NCBI RefSeq assembly: GCF_051846915.1
Contig: NZ_JBPYCR010000033.1
Coordinates: 1-39,597, forward strand
Reading direction: 5' to 3'
DNA: 39,597 bases
DNA from: JBPYCR01 sp051846915
GTDB lineage: Bacteria; Bacillota; Bacilli; Bacillales; Amphibacillaceae
A program made the translations under genes and the position numbers. How positions within the stretch are numbered: the stretch's first letter is position 1; the number at the start of each line of letters is the position of its first letter. Of the stretch, positions 16,705-24,602 are shown one piece after another. Below the pieces are notes generated by a model that was not told the DNA's origin, made no database searches, and saw only the letters and a program-made list of their open reading frames with translations.

Positions 16705-16736
16705 ATAAGGCGGGGTAAATATAAATGATATAAAAA

Positions 16737-17492
16737 TCACCAAATAGTTTGCCCACCATCTAACATCAACGAAGCACCATTTATAAAATCACTTTCACCG
16801 GAAGCAAGTAATACTGCTGCTCCTACAAGATCATCCGGTTTCCCAAGTTTGCGCAGAGGAATACGATCTAACCTTTCTTTCCTAAACGATTCATCACTTA
16901 ATGTCTCCCTATTTAAGTCCGTTTCAATCGTACCCGGTGCAATACTGTTTACATGAATTCCGTATGGGCCAAGCTCCAGTGCCATAACTCTTGTCAGCAT
17001 GTAAATAGCACCTTTGGATGCACAGTAATGAGCATTTCCAGGCCAAGACTGAACTTGTCTCGTCGAAGATATATTGATAATTTTACCACTATTTTGTTTC
17101 GACATTTCTTTAGCAACGACTTGCCCACATAAAAAGTAGCCTTTAACGTTTGTTTCCATCAACTTATCCCATTCTGATTCTTCAATATCAAGGAATGGGG
17201 TGTTGTACATTACGCCAGCATTATTTACTAAAATATCGATTTTTCCAAGTTGATTTATGGCTGTATGAACCATTAAATTCACTTCATCTTTATTACGGGT
17301 ATTCGCCTGATGAATGATTCCCTTACCACCAAATGATTCAATTTCTTGCAAAACTTCTTCTGCATGCTGTTTACTCGAATTGTAGTTTATAAGGATCGTT
17401 GCCCCCTCTTTTGCTAAGCCAATGGCAATTCCCTTTCCTAATCCTTTACTTGCACCAGTAACTAATGCAACTTTTCCTTTAAGTTTGCCCAT
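16737..17492 (-). CDS. Short-chain dehydrogenase/reductase (FabG-like)
   Basis: A 251-residue classical SDR using NAD(P)(H). Motifs: TGASKGLG (12-19) for the cofactor, NNAG (90-93), and the catalytic tetrad N115, S143, Y156 and K160 (YCASK). The C-terminus DGGQTIW is typical. An Asn-Ser-Ser sequence after the second strand (38-40) favours NADPH, as in FabG proteins. It is the last gene of the unit with ubiD, ubiX, the OCD homologue and the racemase-family gene, 11 bases behind the latter. It would oxidise or reduce an alcohol/ketone intermediate; the substrate cannot be read from sequence. Confidence 0.88.
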   Translation of the reverse strand: MGKLKGKVALVTGASKGLGKGIAIGLAKEGATILINYNSSKQHAEEVLQEIESFGGKGIIHQANTRNKDEVNLMVHTAINQLGKIDILVNNAGVMYNTPFLDIEESEWDKLMETNVKGYFLCGQVVAKEMSKQNSGKIINISSTRQVQSWPGNAHYCASKGAIYMLTRVMALELGPYGIHVNSIAPGTIETDLNRETLSDESFRKERLDRIPLRKLGKPDDLVGAAVLLASGESDFINGASLMLDGGQTIW

Positions 17493-17503
17493 AACAAGTC
17501 CTC

Positions 17504-18226
17504 CTAAATATTAGCAAGAAGTTTACCATAATCATCAAGTCTTACACCGAGACTTAATTTGTTGATTACTGACCATAGTATGGCCTGATTTGTAGTTATT
17601 ACTGGTTTACCCGTATCTTCCTCCAATTGTTTGATGATTTCAAATGTTCTAAAATTCGTTGCACTAATTACGATTGCTTCAGCTTCAGCCGTATTCGCTT
17701 TCATAGCCATTTGATAGGCTGTATGGGGTGGTTGAACATTACATTCATACCATTCCCGCTTGTCTTCGGAAAATTGAACAAAATCCTTACTTTCCGAACC
17801 ACTGACCGTTATTCCCATTCTTTCAAAGAAATCAAGCATGACTTTTGTTCTTTCGTCTGTATAAGGGGTAACAAGAGCGATGTTTTTTATATTTAAGTGA
17901 TTTAATGCTTCAATCTTCGATGACATTGCGGAAATAGCGGGTTGATTCGTCAATTTCGTAATTTGGTCTGCAATATATTTATTGCCATCTACCCCTTTAA
18001 GGAAGGCTGTTTCCGCACATGAATAAACAATAATATCCGTTCCTAATTCATTAAAAACCTTTGATAACTGTATGCCATTCTCCGGCATATTTTCTCTTTT
18101 GTTAGTGTTTAATCTTGAACCGTAAAATTCTATACCATCTAGATCTTCAATTTTATTCAATTCCGGTTCCATCACCGCGTTATCCATTGGTAAAATTAGC
18201 CCTACACGAGCTCTCCAGCCATACAT
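17504..18226 (-). CDS. Maleate isomerase/Asp-Glu racemase-family protein with one catalytic Cys
   Basis: A 240-residue member of the maleate cis-trans isomerase, arylmalonate decarboxylase and EutA group, identified by MYGWRARVGLILP at the start, SCAETAFLKG and ATNFRTFEII. The first active-site cysteine, C70, is present. The second, normally in an S-C-T-N-x-R-T context, is alanine (A189 in ISATNFRT). Isomerases and racemases of this fold need both; arylmalonate decarboxylase keeps only the second. So this protein is unlikely to be a standard maleate isomerase or hydantoin racemase and may catalyse a one-cysteine reaction. AGGAGGA stands about seven bases before the ATG. It lies 13 bases after the OCD homologue. 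Confidence 0.8.
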   Translation of the reverse strand: MYGWRARVGLILPMDNAVMEPELNKIEDLDGIEFYGSRLNTNKRENMPENGIQLSKVFNELGTDIIVYSCAETAFLKGVDGNKYIADQITKLTNQPAISAMSSKIEALNHLNIKNIALVTPYTDERTKVMLDFFERMGITVSGSESKDFVQFSEDKREWYECNVQPPHTAYQMAMKANTAEAEAIVISATNFRTFEIIKQLEEDTGKPVITTNQAILWSVINKLSLGVRLDDYGKLLANI

Positions 18227-18239
18227 TTCATATTCCTCC

Positions 18240-19217
18240 TTATAGTTTTACTTCCTGGCCGATTCCTTTTTCCTTGGCTTTCCGGTAAATTTTAACAGCA
18301 ACCGCTATATCTTGACTTGATAAGCCGACAGATTTAAAAAAGGTAATATCAGAATCATTGTTTCTTGCATTCATATCTTCGTGGATAAATGTGCCGATCT
18401 CCACCAAGTCTTCTTTACTAATAACATTTTTTTCTATTGGGATAGAGAGGTCTCCTGTAACCAATGTTGCATCAATTCCATCAACTGTTCTTACAGAGGC
18501 CTTTTCCATCAGTTCTTCATCCACTTCCTGTATATATTTATTAAAACCACCAATCGCATTTACATGCGCGCCGCTTTTCAGCCATTCGTATTTTACAATT
18601 GGTTTATCCGTTGCTGTCGTTGTCACTACAATATCCGCATCTGCAAGCGCATCTTTTGGGGTAGATTTTAATACAAATTCTAAGCTAGGAAATTGCACTT
18701 GCATGTCACTAATAAAGTTTTCTGCTTTTTCCTTTGTTCGGTTATAAACATAAACTGTTGTAATATCTCTTACAGCTTCCACGGCTTCTAATTGGCCAGG
18801 TGCCATTCCGCCAGTTCCGATTATAGCTAGCGTTGAAGCATTTTTATGAGCTAAATGATCCGTCGCCACACCTGTTCCGGAACCTGTACGTAATCCTGTA
18901 ATAAATGTTCCATCCATTAATGCGATAGGAACACCATTTGTTGTATCGAATAACATAACTACTGCTTGAGTTGCAGGAATTCCTTTTTCGACATTTTCTG
19001 GGTATATCGTTACGACCTTAACTCCCAATCCATCCATATCATTCAAGAAGCTAGGCATGATTAATGAGAAATGTTCCGTTGTATCCAATTCCATGTTTGT
19101 ACGTAAAGGTACCGTAGATTCCCCGGTCGAAAATGATATGTATACATCTTCGTTTATTTCAATGGCTTCTTTCATAGTGATTAATTTTTTTACTTGTTCT
19201 TGATTTAAAATAAGCAT
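18240..19217 (-). CDS. Ornithine cyclodeaminase/mu-crystallin-family reductase
   Basis: A 325-residue NAD(P)-binding protein. It has the family arginine patch (PLRTNM, TGLRTGS), a Lys67 in GLGVKVV and the Rossmann motif GTGGMA (134-139). The Asp-Pro-Gly-Lys type motif that carries the catalytic Asp in true ornithine cyclodeaminases is missing: the equivalent stretch reads AIGGFNKYIQEVD. So it is more likely an alanine dehydrogenase-like, ketimine or imino-acid reductase than a cyclodeaminase. AGGTAGG precedes the ATG. It sits between ubiX and the racemase-family gene. A pairing of OCD-family and EutA-like genes is also known from ectoine operons, but the other ectoine genes are absent. Confidence 0.85.
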   Translation of the reverse strand: MLILNQEQVKKLITMKEAIEINEDVYISFSTGESTVPLRTNMELDTTEHFSLIMPSFLNDMDGLGVKVVTIYPENVEKGIPATQAVVMLFDTTNGVPIALMDGTFITGLRTGSGTGVATDHLAHKNASTLAIIGTGGMAPGQLEAVEAVRDITTVYVYNRTKEKAENFISDMQVQFPSLEFVLKSTPKDALADADIVVTTTATDKPIVKYEWLKSGAHVNAIGGFNKYIQEVDEELMEKASVRTVDGIDATLVTGDLSIPIEKNVISKEDLVEIGTFIHEDMNARNNDSDITFFKSVGLSSQDIAVAVKIYRKAKEKGIGQEVKL

Positions 19218-19289
19218 TTTATACCTACCTTTATACAGATAATTTACTTACTACATAAATGAATTTACTCAATTAATACGATTTAATAT

Positions 19290-19850
19290 TTATTTTGATT
19301 CCAACCATCTTCTCGTTAAGTTATTATCTATAGAAAGCTGATCTAATGCTCTGGAGACAGTATGATTGACAATGTCATCAATAGTTTTGGGTTTATTATA
19401 AAATTGTGGCATTGGCGGTAATATAGTAGCACCCATTTTATTTAATTTAAGCATGTTTTCTAAATGGATTTGATTAAGAGGCGCCTCTCTTGGTATTAAA
19501 ATTAATTTACGGCGTTCTTTAAGTATTACATCTGCCGCCCTAGCAATTAAGTTGTCAGAGTAGCCGTGACTAACAGCTGCCAATGTTTTCATACTGCATG
19601 GGGCAATAATCATTCCGTCGGTAATAAAAGAACCGCTTGAAATAAGTGCCGCTAAGTTATTTGAAGAATAATAATGAGTTGCTAATTCTTTTAGTTCCGA
19701 CATATTATAGTTTGTTTCAATAGCAATCGTTTTTTGGGACCATTCACTTACGATTAAATGTGTTTCCACTTCAAGTTCTCTAAAAGCTTCCAATACTCTA
19801 ATACCATATATTGCACCCGATGCCCCAGTTATTCCAACTACTACCTTCAT
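19290..19850 (-). CDS. ubiX: UbiX flavin prenyltransferase
   Basis: It attaches dimethylallyl phosphate to FMN to make prenylated FMN, the cofactor of UbiD enzymes. The 186 residues open with the FMN-binding GITGASGAIYG and contain APCSMKTLAAVSHG (Ser/His phosphate site) and REAPLNQIHLENM, all characteristic. GGAGGGG stands five bases before the ATG. It follows ubiD by 151 bases, a long gap that contains a perfect inverted repeat. Its presence strongly implies that the neighbouring UbiD homologue is an active prenyl-FMN enzyme. Confidence 0.95.
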   Translation of the reverse strand: MKVVVGITGASGAIYGIRVLEAFRELEVETHLIVSEWSQKTIAIETNYNMSELKELATHYYSSNNLAALISSGSFITDGMIIAPCSMKTLAAVSHGYSDNLIARAADVILKERRKLILIPREAPLNQIHLENMLKLNKMGATILPPMPQFYNKPKTIDDIVNHTVSRALDQLSIDNNLTRRWLESK

Positions 19851-19910
19851 GGTACCCCTCCATAATTCTTGTTGTCCCTAATTTATTTAATAATAACTAA
19901 TCTAAATAAA

Positions 19911-19964
19911 GGTGCAAAACAACTATAATACTAATAATGCTGATTTAATGTGTTGTTTTGCACC
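19911..19964 (-). repeat. 13-bp perfect inverted repeat between ubiD and ubiX
   Basis: GGTGCAAAACAAC (19911-19923) is exactly complementary to 19952-19964, with a 28-base AT-rich loop. On the minus strand it is followed by TTTATTTAG, so it may be a leaky terminator or attenuator after ubiD, an mRNA-processing element, or a regulator site. Confidence 0.7.
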
Positions 19965-20001
19965 CGTAACAACTTAATACGTTAGTAAGTCAAAGCTTAA
20001 A

Positions 20002-21366
20002 TTACTTTTTCATATAGTCTTCTAAACGAATGTTTTCAATGCCTGGTGTATACGCAGCTTTAAAATCATCCAATTTTCCATATGGCGCTGTAGCATCCAT
20101 TCCCATTTTATCACTTGCTCTATGAGCAGGGGCAGAAGGGTCAAGTGTAGGACTGTATAGATTTGGTATAACCACTAGGTCTTTACCTGCTTGAAATCGG
20201 TTATTAACCGCCCATTCAACCATTTCTGTGTCATGAACATCAATGTCTTCGTCAACTACGACAACAAGTTTAACACCAATTGGACCAGCTAACAGTCCCG
20301 CAATTAAATTCCGTGCTTCCGACTCATGCCTCTTTTTAATTGACACGATAATATGGTGCCTTGTCGTTCCGCCATTTGTAACATTAAGATCAACGACTTC
20401 TGGACAAATTTTGTAAGCCTCTTCAAATGCTAGGGCTTGAACAGCCGGTTTCATCATCCAATGGTTTTCGGTCATAGGCATACCAGTTAAAGCGTTTGTG
20501 TAAAAAGGTTTTTTTCTCATTGTAATAGCTGTTACCTGCAGTACTGGAGCCTCAGCGGCTCTACTGTACGTACCAGGATATTCACCGAATGGGCCATCCA
20601 TGGCTCTTTCATGTGGGATAGTTTTACCTTCAATTACAATTTCCGTATATGCAGGCACCTCCTGATCAAGGCTAACGCACTTGGTCATTGGTACTGATTC
20701 TCCCAACAGCCCACCAGCTACATCGATTTCATCATATCCCATAGGCACCCTTGCTTGGGAAGCAATGGAAAGTGCGGGTGCATTTCCAATTGCTGTAACA
20801 ATTTCTGTTCCTTCACCATTATCTTCGTTTCTTTGAATAATTCTTCCTAAATGTCTCCCGGGAGGTGCATATACTGTTAGCTTGTCTTTTCCAAGCAACA
20901 ACATTCTATGTATAGATACGTTTCTCTCACCGGTATCCGGATTCTTTGACATTTGAAGGCCCGCTGTAACATAGGCACCGCCGTCACGCTCATAATGTGT
21001 GAGAATAGGAAGCTTCGTTAGGTCAATGTCATCACCTTTTAAAACAATTTCTTGACAGGGGGCATCTTCAACTAATGTTGGCTTGATAACTTTCCGTTCG
21101 TTTTCGACATAAAAATTATGGAATTCGGACGTACTCACTCCAAACGCTTCGGAAACACGTCTTTCTGCCCCGAATAAACCGCTTAGAACTGGGTAATCAT
21201 ATCCCTTTACATTATTAAACAAAAGAGCTGGTCCTTCAATATCTGAAGATTGTCTAGTCAGAGCCACTATTTCATACTTAGTAGAAATTTCATCGTTTAT
21301 TTCAAGTAAGTCGTCCTTTTTTCTCAAGTAATCTAGGTAAGTTCTTAAATCATGAAATGCTGTCAA
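20002..21366 (-). CDS. UbiD-family prenyl-FMN-dependent (de)carboxylase
   Basis: It reversibly decarboxylates alpha,beta-unsaturated or aromatic acids with prenyl-FMN. In 454 residues the cofactor and catalytic pattern is visible: N149 and R154 (NVSIHR), H172 (PPGRH), an acidic metal ligand in the YDEID/GGLLGESV stretch (213-223), and D257-E262 in DGPFGEY. The first of that pair is Glu in fungal Fdc1 and Asp here. The start is TTG 21366 with GGAGG seven bases upstream. Unlike the Bacillus phenolic-acid system (BsdBCD), no small BsdD subunit is nearby. It lies 14 bases behind the TRAP permease. Substrate unknown; orotate-like heteroaromatic acids fit the chemistry and the neighbourhood but this is inference. 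Confidence 0.9.
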   Translation of the reverse strand: MTAFHDLRTYLDYLRKKDDLLEINDEISTKYEIVALTRQSSDIEGPALLFNNVKGYDYPVLSGLFGAERRVSEAFGVSTSEFHNFYVENERKVIKPTLVEDAPCQEIVLKGDDIDLTKLPILTHYERDGGAYVTAGLQMSKNPDTGERNVSIHRMLLLGKDKLTVYAPPGRHLGRIIQRNEDNGEGTEIVTAIGNAPALSIASQARVPMGYDEIDVAGGLLGESVPMTKCVSLDQEVPAYTEIVIEGKTIPHERAMDGPFGEYPGTYSRAAEAPVLQVTAITMRKKPFYTNALTGMPMTENHWMMKPAVQALAFEEAYKICPEVVDLNVTNGGTTRHHIIVSIKKRHESEARNLIAGLLAGPIGVKLVVVVDEDIDVHDTEMVEWAVNNRFQAGKDLVVIPNLYSPTLDPSAPAHRASDKMGMDATAPYGKLDDFKAAYTPGIENIRLEDYMKK

Positions 21367-21380
21367 TTTTATTCCTCCAA

Positions 21381-23288
21381 TTATTTTATATTAGCTTTTG
21401 TGTTAGTTATTGAATTTAAAGTATCTCTATTATTAAAGATATATTTATTTAAAACTAATATCACCGTTAATAATCCTATACCAGTCAAACTTGTAATATA
21501 ACTTGGATGTAGTAGTGAGATTGCGATTCCAAATATAATAATTCTTAATATAAAATGCAGTTTTCCACCTAACCATCCAATTACTGTAGTCGCAATAAAG
21601 AAACACCCAATGATGGCTATTATTGTTTTAATTACTATATCATACCAAACGCCATCCATAAGAAGTGCCGGCCCATATACAAACATATATGGAATTATGA
21701 ATGCAACAATTGCCAGTCTGAACGACTCCACACCAGTTCGCATAGGATGTGACCCAGCAATTCCTGCTGCAGCAAATGATGAAAGCGCGACAGGTGGAGT
21801 TATTGTTGAAAGGCAGCCAAAATATAAGATGAATAGGTGGGCAGCTATTGGGCTTACTCCCATATCAATCAAAGCAGGGCCACCCAATACGGCTAGTATT
21901 AAATAAGCTGCTGAAGTAGGTAATCCCATCCCCATTATTATAGATACTAACATAGTAATAATTAAAGCAATCCAAACAATCCCATTAGACATTGATACAA
22001 TTAAGCTCGACATTTTTAATCCTAATCCACTTAATGAGACAACTCCGATGATAATTCCCGCACAAGCACAAGCTGAGCTCACTGTTATTGCTGACTTAAG
22101 AGCCGAGTACGAGGCCTCGCTTAATATTTTGAAATTAAATTTGATTTTTTTATTGACAAACCCTATCACTATAACAGACACAATTCCATAAAACGCTGCT
22201 CGCATAGGACTAAAACCTGCTGCCAAAAAGTATATAATTACTATTAGCGGTATCAAGTAATAAAATCCGCGTTTCATCGTCTTTTTAAAGCTTGGAATAT
22301 TTTCTTTGTCTAACGGCCTTATGTTTTCCTTTTTCGCCTGTAAATAAACGACGAATCCGGTTGTAATAAAATATAATATTGCAGGAATGATTGCTGCTAC
22401 AGCAATTGTCAAATAAGGGATTCCTAATATTTCCGCCATTAAGAAAACGGCTGCACCCATAACGGGAGGTAATATTTGACCCCCATTAGAAGCAATTGCT
22501 TCAACCGCACCAGCAAAGTGTGGTTTATATCCTGTATTCTTCATTAATGGTATGGTGAAGTTACCTGTAGTTGCAACATTTGCAACACCGCTTCCCGAAA
22601 TCGAACCCATAAGAGCACTAGCTAAAACTGCTGATAATGCTGGTCCACCACTAACCCTACCAGTTGTCGATAAAGCAACATCAACAAAAAAGTTACCTGC
22701 TCCTGTTCGATTTAATATACTTCCAAAAAAGATAAATAAATAGATAAATGTTGCTGCTACACCAAGCGCAATACCATAAATGCCATTTGAAGTTAAATAC
22801 ATTGTGGTAAAGAACCGTTCAAAGGTTATACCACTATGTCCGGCCATTCCTGGTATATATGGCCCCAAAAATGCATATAAAATAAATAATATGGTAATAA
22901 TCGGAAGAGCCCAACCTAGCGCCCTTCTGGTTGCTTCCAGCAACAAAATTACTGCAATAATTCCTAATACCATATCAACAGAGGTATAACTCCCAATTCT
23001 GACAAGAATATCTTCATAATTAATAACTAAATATAAGCTTGTCACTGCTGAAAGGGCTACAAAAACTACACTACCAATAATTATAAATATATTTTTTCCG
23101 CCACTTAACTTATCAAGCTTTGTAAGTGGCAGCAAAAATATAGCTAACAGTACGCCTCCCCAGTGTACGGATCGTTGTATTAAACCAGGGAAGGTACCAA
23201 AATAAGCGGTGTAGAGATGGAATATAGCCAATAGCACAGCAACTATTACAAGTAGAACTTTTACCGTCTTTGTTATTGATTGAGTCAA
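21381..23288 (-). CDS. TAXI-type TRAP transporter permease, fused DctQ-DctM
   Basis: A 635-residue integral membrane protein that drives solute uptake with an ion gradient, together with the binding protein encoded next to it. The N-terminal part (about 1-120) has four hydrophobic segments like a DctQ subunit. The rest is the large DctM-like TRAP module, with MGMGLPTSAAYLILAVLG and a conserved GSGVANVATTGNFTIPLM segment. The fusion is the standard form of TAXI systems. The start is TTG 23288, eight bases after GGAGG. Order receptor, permease, ubiD suggests that the imported acid is the substrate of this pathway. Confidence 0.92.
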   Translation of the reverse strand: MTQSITKTVKVLLVIVAVLLAIFHLYTAYFGTFPGLIQRSVHWGGVLLAIFLLPLTKLDKLSGGKNIFIIIGSVVFVALSAVTSLYLVINYEDILVRIGSYTSVDMVLGIIAVILLLEATRRALGWALPIITILFILYAFLGPYIPGMAGHSGITFERFFTTMYLTSNGIYGIALGVAATFIYLFIFFGSILNRTGAGNFFVDVALSTTGRVSGGPALSAVLASALMGSISGSGVANVATTGNFTIPLMKNTGYKPHFAGAVEAIASNGGQILPPVMGAAVFLMAEILGIPYLTIAVAAIIPAILYFITTGFVVYLQAKKENIRPLDKENIPSFKKTMKRGFYYLIPLIVIIYFLAAGFSPMRAAFYGIVSVIVIGFVNKKIKFNFKILSEASYSALKSAITVSSACACAGIIIGVVSLSGLGLKMSSLIVSMSNGIVWIALIITMLVSIIMGMGLPTSAAYLILAVLGGPALIDMGVSPIAAHLFILYFGCLSTITPPVALSSFAAAGIAGSHPMRTGVESFRLAIVAFIIPYMFVYGPALLMDGVWYDIVIKTIIAIIGCFFIATTVIGWLGGKLHFILRIIIFGIAISLLHPSYITSLTGIGLLTVILVLNKYIFNNRDTLNSITNTKANIK

Positions 23289-23349
23289 ACTATATTCCTC
23301 CTTTAGTTACATCGATAGACTAAAGCCGCTTCTTCTTGATGCATATTTT

Positions 23350-24351
23350 TTATTCAACATCCATTCCTTGTTCTTCGTAATACTTTTTAGCACCAGGGTG
23401 GAATGGTATTGGCATATTTGTTGCATTTTCTAAATTGATTTCTTTAGCAATTGAATGTAGCTCTTTAACTTCATCAACATTTTCATATATATGTTTGGTA
23501 AATTCATAAACTGCGTTTTCTGAAACATTCGGATTTACTACAATCGTAGTTCCCATAGACATCGTATCAATATCTTGCTCTTGTCCATCGTATGTTTCAG
23601 ATGGTATAGTTGTTTTTCCGTAATATGGAGTTTCCTCTTTTAATGAATTAATCACATCATCTTCAACCGGCAATAGTTGTATATCTTTCGTAGTTGAAAT
23701 CTCCATAATTTGAGAGTTTGGCGCAGCACTCATTACAAATACCGCGTCAACATTACCATCACGTAATGCATTCACACCTTCTTCAAAGCTAATAGTTTGC
23801 CCGTTAATATCATCTTCAGTAATACCAGAGGCCTCCAATATGTCCCATCCCATTATTTCTGAAGAGGACGCTGGCGGTCCAACCGCTACAGTTTTCCCTT
23901 TTAAATCACTTAAAGATTTTATCCCTGAGTCTTTCAATACAACAGCCTGGAAAGTACTTGGATAGAGGTAAGCTACAGACATAATGTCCATTTCCCCATC
24001 TTCTTCATACGTACCTTCACCATGGTAACCTTCATAAACAATATCTGTATTTGCAAATCCAAATTCACTTGTTCCATCATTAATCAACCGAATATTTTCT
24101 ACTCCACCATTCGAAACTTCAGCTGAAACACTTAAAGTATCCGAGTTTTCACTAACAATGTTAGCTATTCCGCCTCCAACAGGATACCATGCTCCACCTG
24201 TACCTGCTGTTGATAAGGAAACCCTTTCATTTTCATCGTTACTTTTTCCTTCGTCAGATCCTTCGTCGTTTGCTGACCCATTATCGCCTCCACATGCTGA
24301 AAGCAAAATTAAAGCAACAAACAATAACAATACAGCCTTTAACTTTTTCAT
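23350..24351 (-). CDS. TAXI-family TRAP solute-binding lipoprotein
   Basis: An extracellular substrate receptor, 333 residues. The signal peptide ends in the lipobox L-S-A-C with Cys20, followed by a Gly/Asp/Ser/Glu-rich linker. The mature protein begins with the family motif SLSTAGTGGAWYPVGGGIA and contains FANTDIVYEG and LKGKTVAVGPPASSSE. The open frame starts at 24387, but the ATG at 24351 gives the proper signal peptide and has GGGAGGG eight bases upstream. TAXI receptors generally bind small carboxylates such as glutamate-like or aromatic acids; the ligand here is unknown. It is the first structural gene of the UbiD unit, downstream of pucR. Confidence 0.92.
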   Translation of the reverse strand: MKKLKAVLLLFVALILLSACGGDNGSANDEGSDEGKSNDENERVSLSTAGTGGAWYPVGGGIANIVSENSDTLSVSAEVSNGGVENIRLINDGTSEFGFANTDIVYEGYHGEGTYEEDGEMDIMSVAYLYPSTFQAVVLKDSGIKSLSDLKGKTVAVGPPASSSEIMGWDILEASGITEDDINGQTISFEEGVNALRDGNVDAVFVMSAAPNSQIMEISTTKDIQLLPVEDDVINSLKEETPYYGKTTIPSETYDGQEQDIDTMSMGTTIVVNPNVSENAVYEFTKHIYENVDEVKELHSIAKEINLENATNMPIPFHPGAKKYYEEQGMDVE

Positions 24352-24382
24352 GCAATATTCCCTCCCATTAATTAAAATTCTT

Positions 24383-24442
24383 ATCATAAATTATGTTAAC
24401 ATTTAGAAATCCACTTTCATTTTAGGTTTTTAACCAAAAATC
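24383..24442 (-). promoter_or_regulatory. Promoter region of the TAXI-ubiD unit with a PucR-box-like site
   Basis: On the minus strand a -10-like TATGAT (24383-24388) lies about 32 bases before the receptor gene. Its -35 region (GATTTC) is poor. At 24430-24442 the sequence GATTTTTGGTTAA matches 11 of 13 positions of the B. subtilis PucR box WWWCNTTGGTTAA as I recall it, including the whole TTGGTTAA core. It is also part of a short palindrome, GGTTAAAAACC. Its place about 55-65 bases before the likely start point fits an activator site. Confidence 0.5.
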
Positions 24443-24467
24443 ATTTGTTTCTTTTAGCTTTTCCTAC

Positions 24468-24493
24468 AAGTAATGTGGTCGGTTTAATTACTT
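24468..24493. repeat. Inverted repeat upstream of the TAXI unit
   Basis: AAGTAAT (24468-24474) and ATTACTT (24487-24493) form a perfect 7-bp inverted repeat around 12 bases. It lies between pucR and the PucR-box-like site, and could be a further regulator site or a weak end of the pucR transcript. Confidence 0.4.
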
Positions 24494-24602
24494 AGGCTTC
24501 GGAAAGTAAGCTGTGATAGGCTTGAGCAAAGAGTTTAATCAAGAAAGTAATAATGTATATCAACGGCAGATTAACAAAAAGATTAGAAAAAATTCCTGAA
24601 AA

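Noticed and set aside
17504..19217. Ectoine-utilisation pair (EutA-like plus EutC-like)
   Set aside because: The other ectoine genes (hydrolase, deacetylase, dehydratase-like EutB) are absent and the second EutA-type cysteine position is Ala, so this reading was not adopted.
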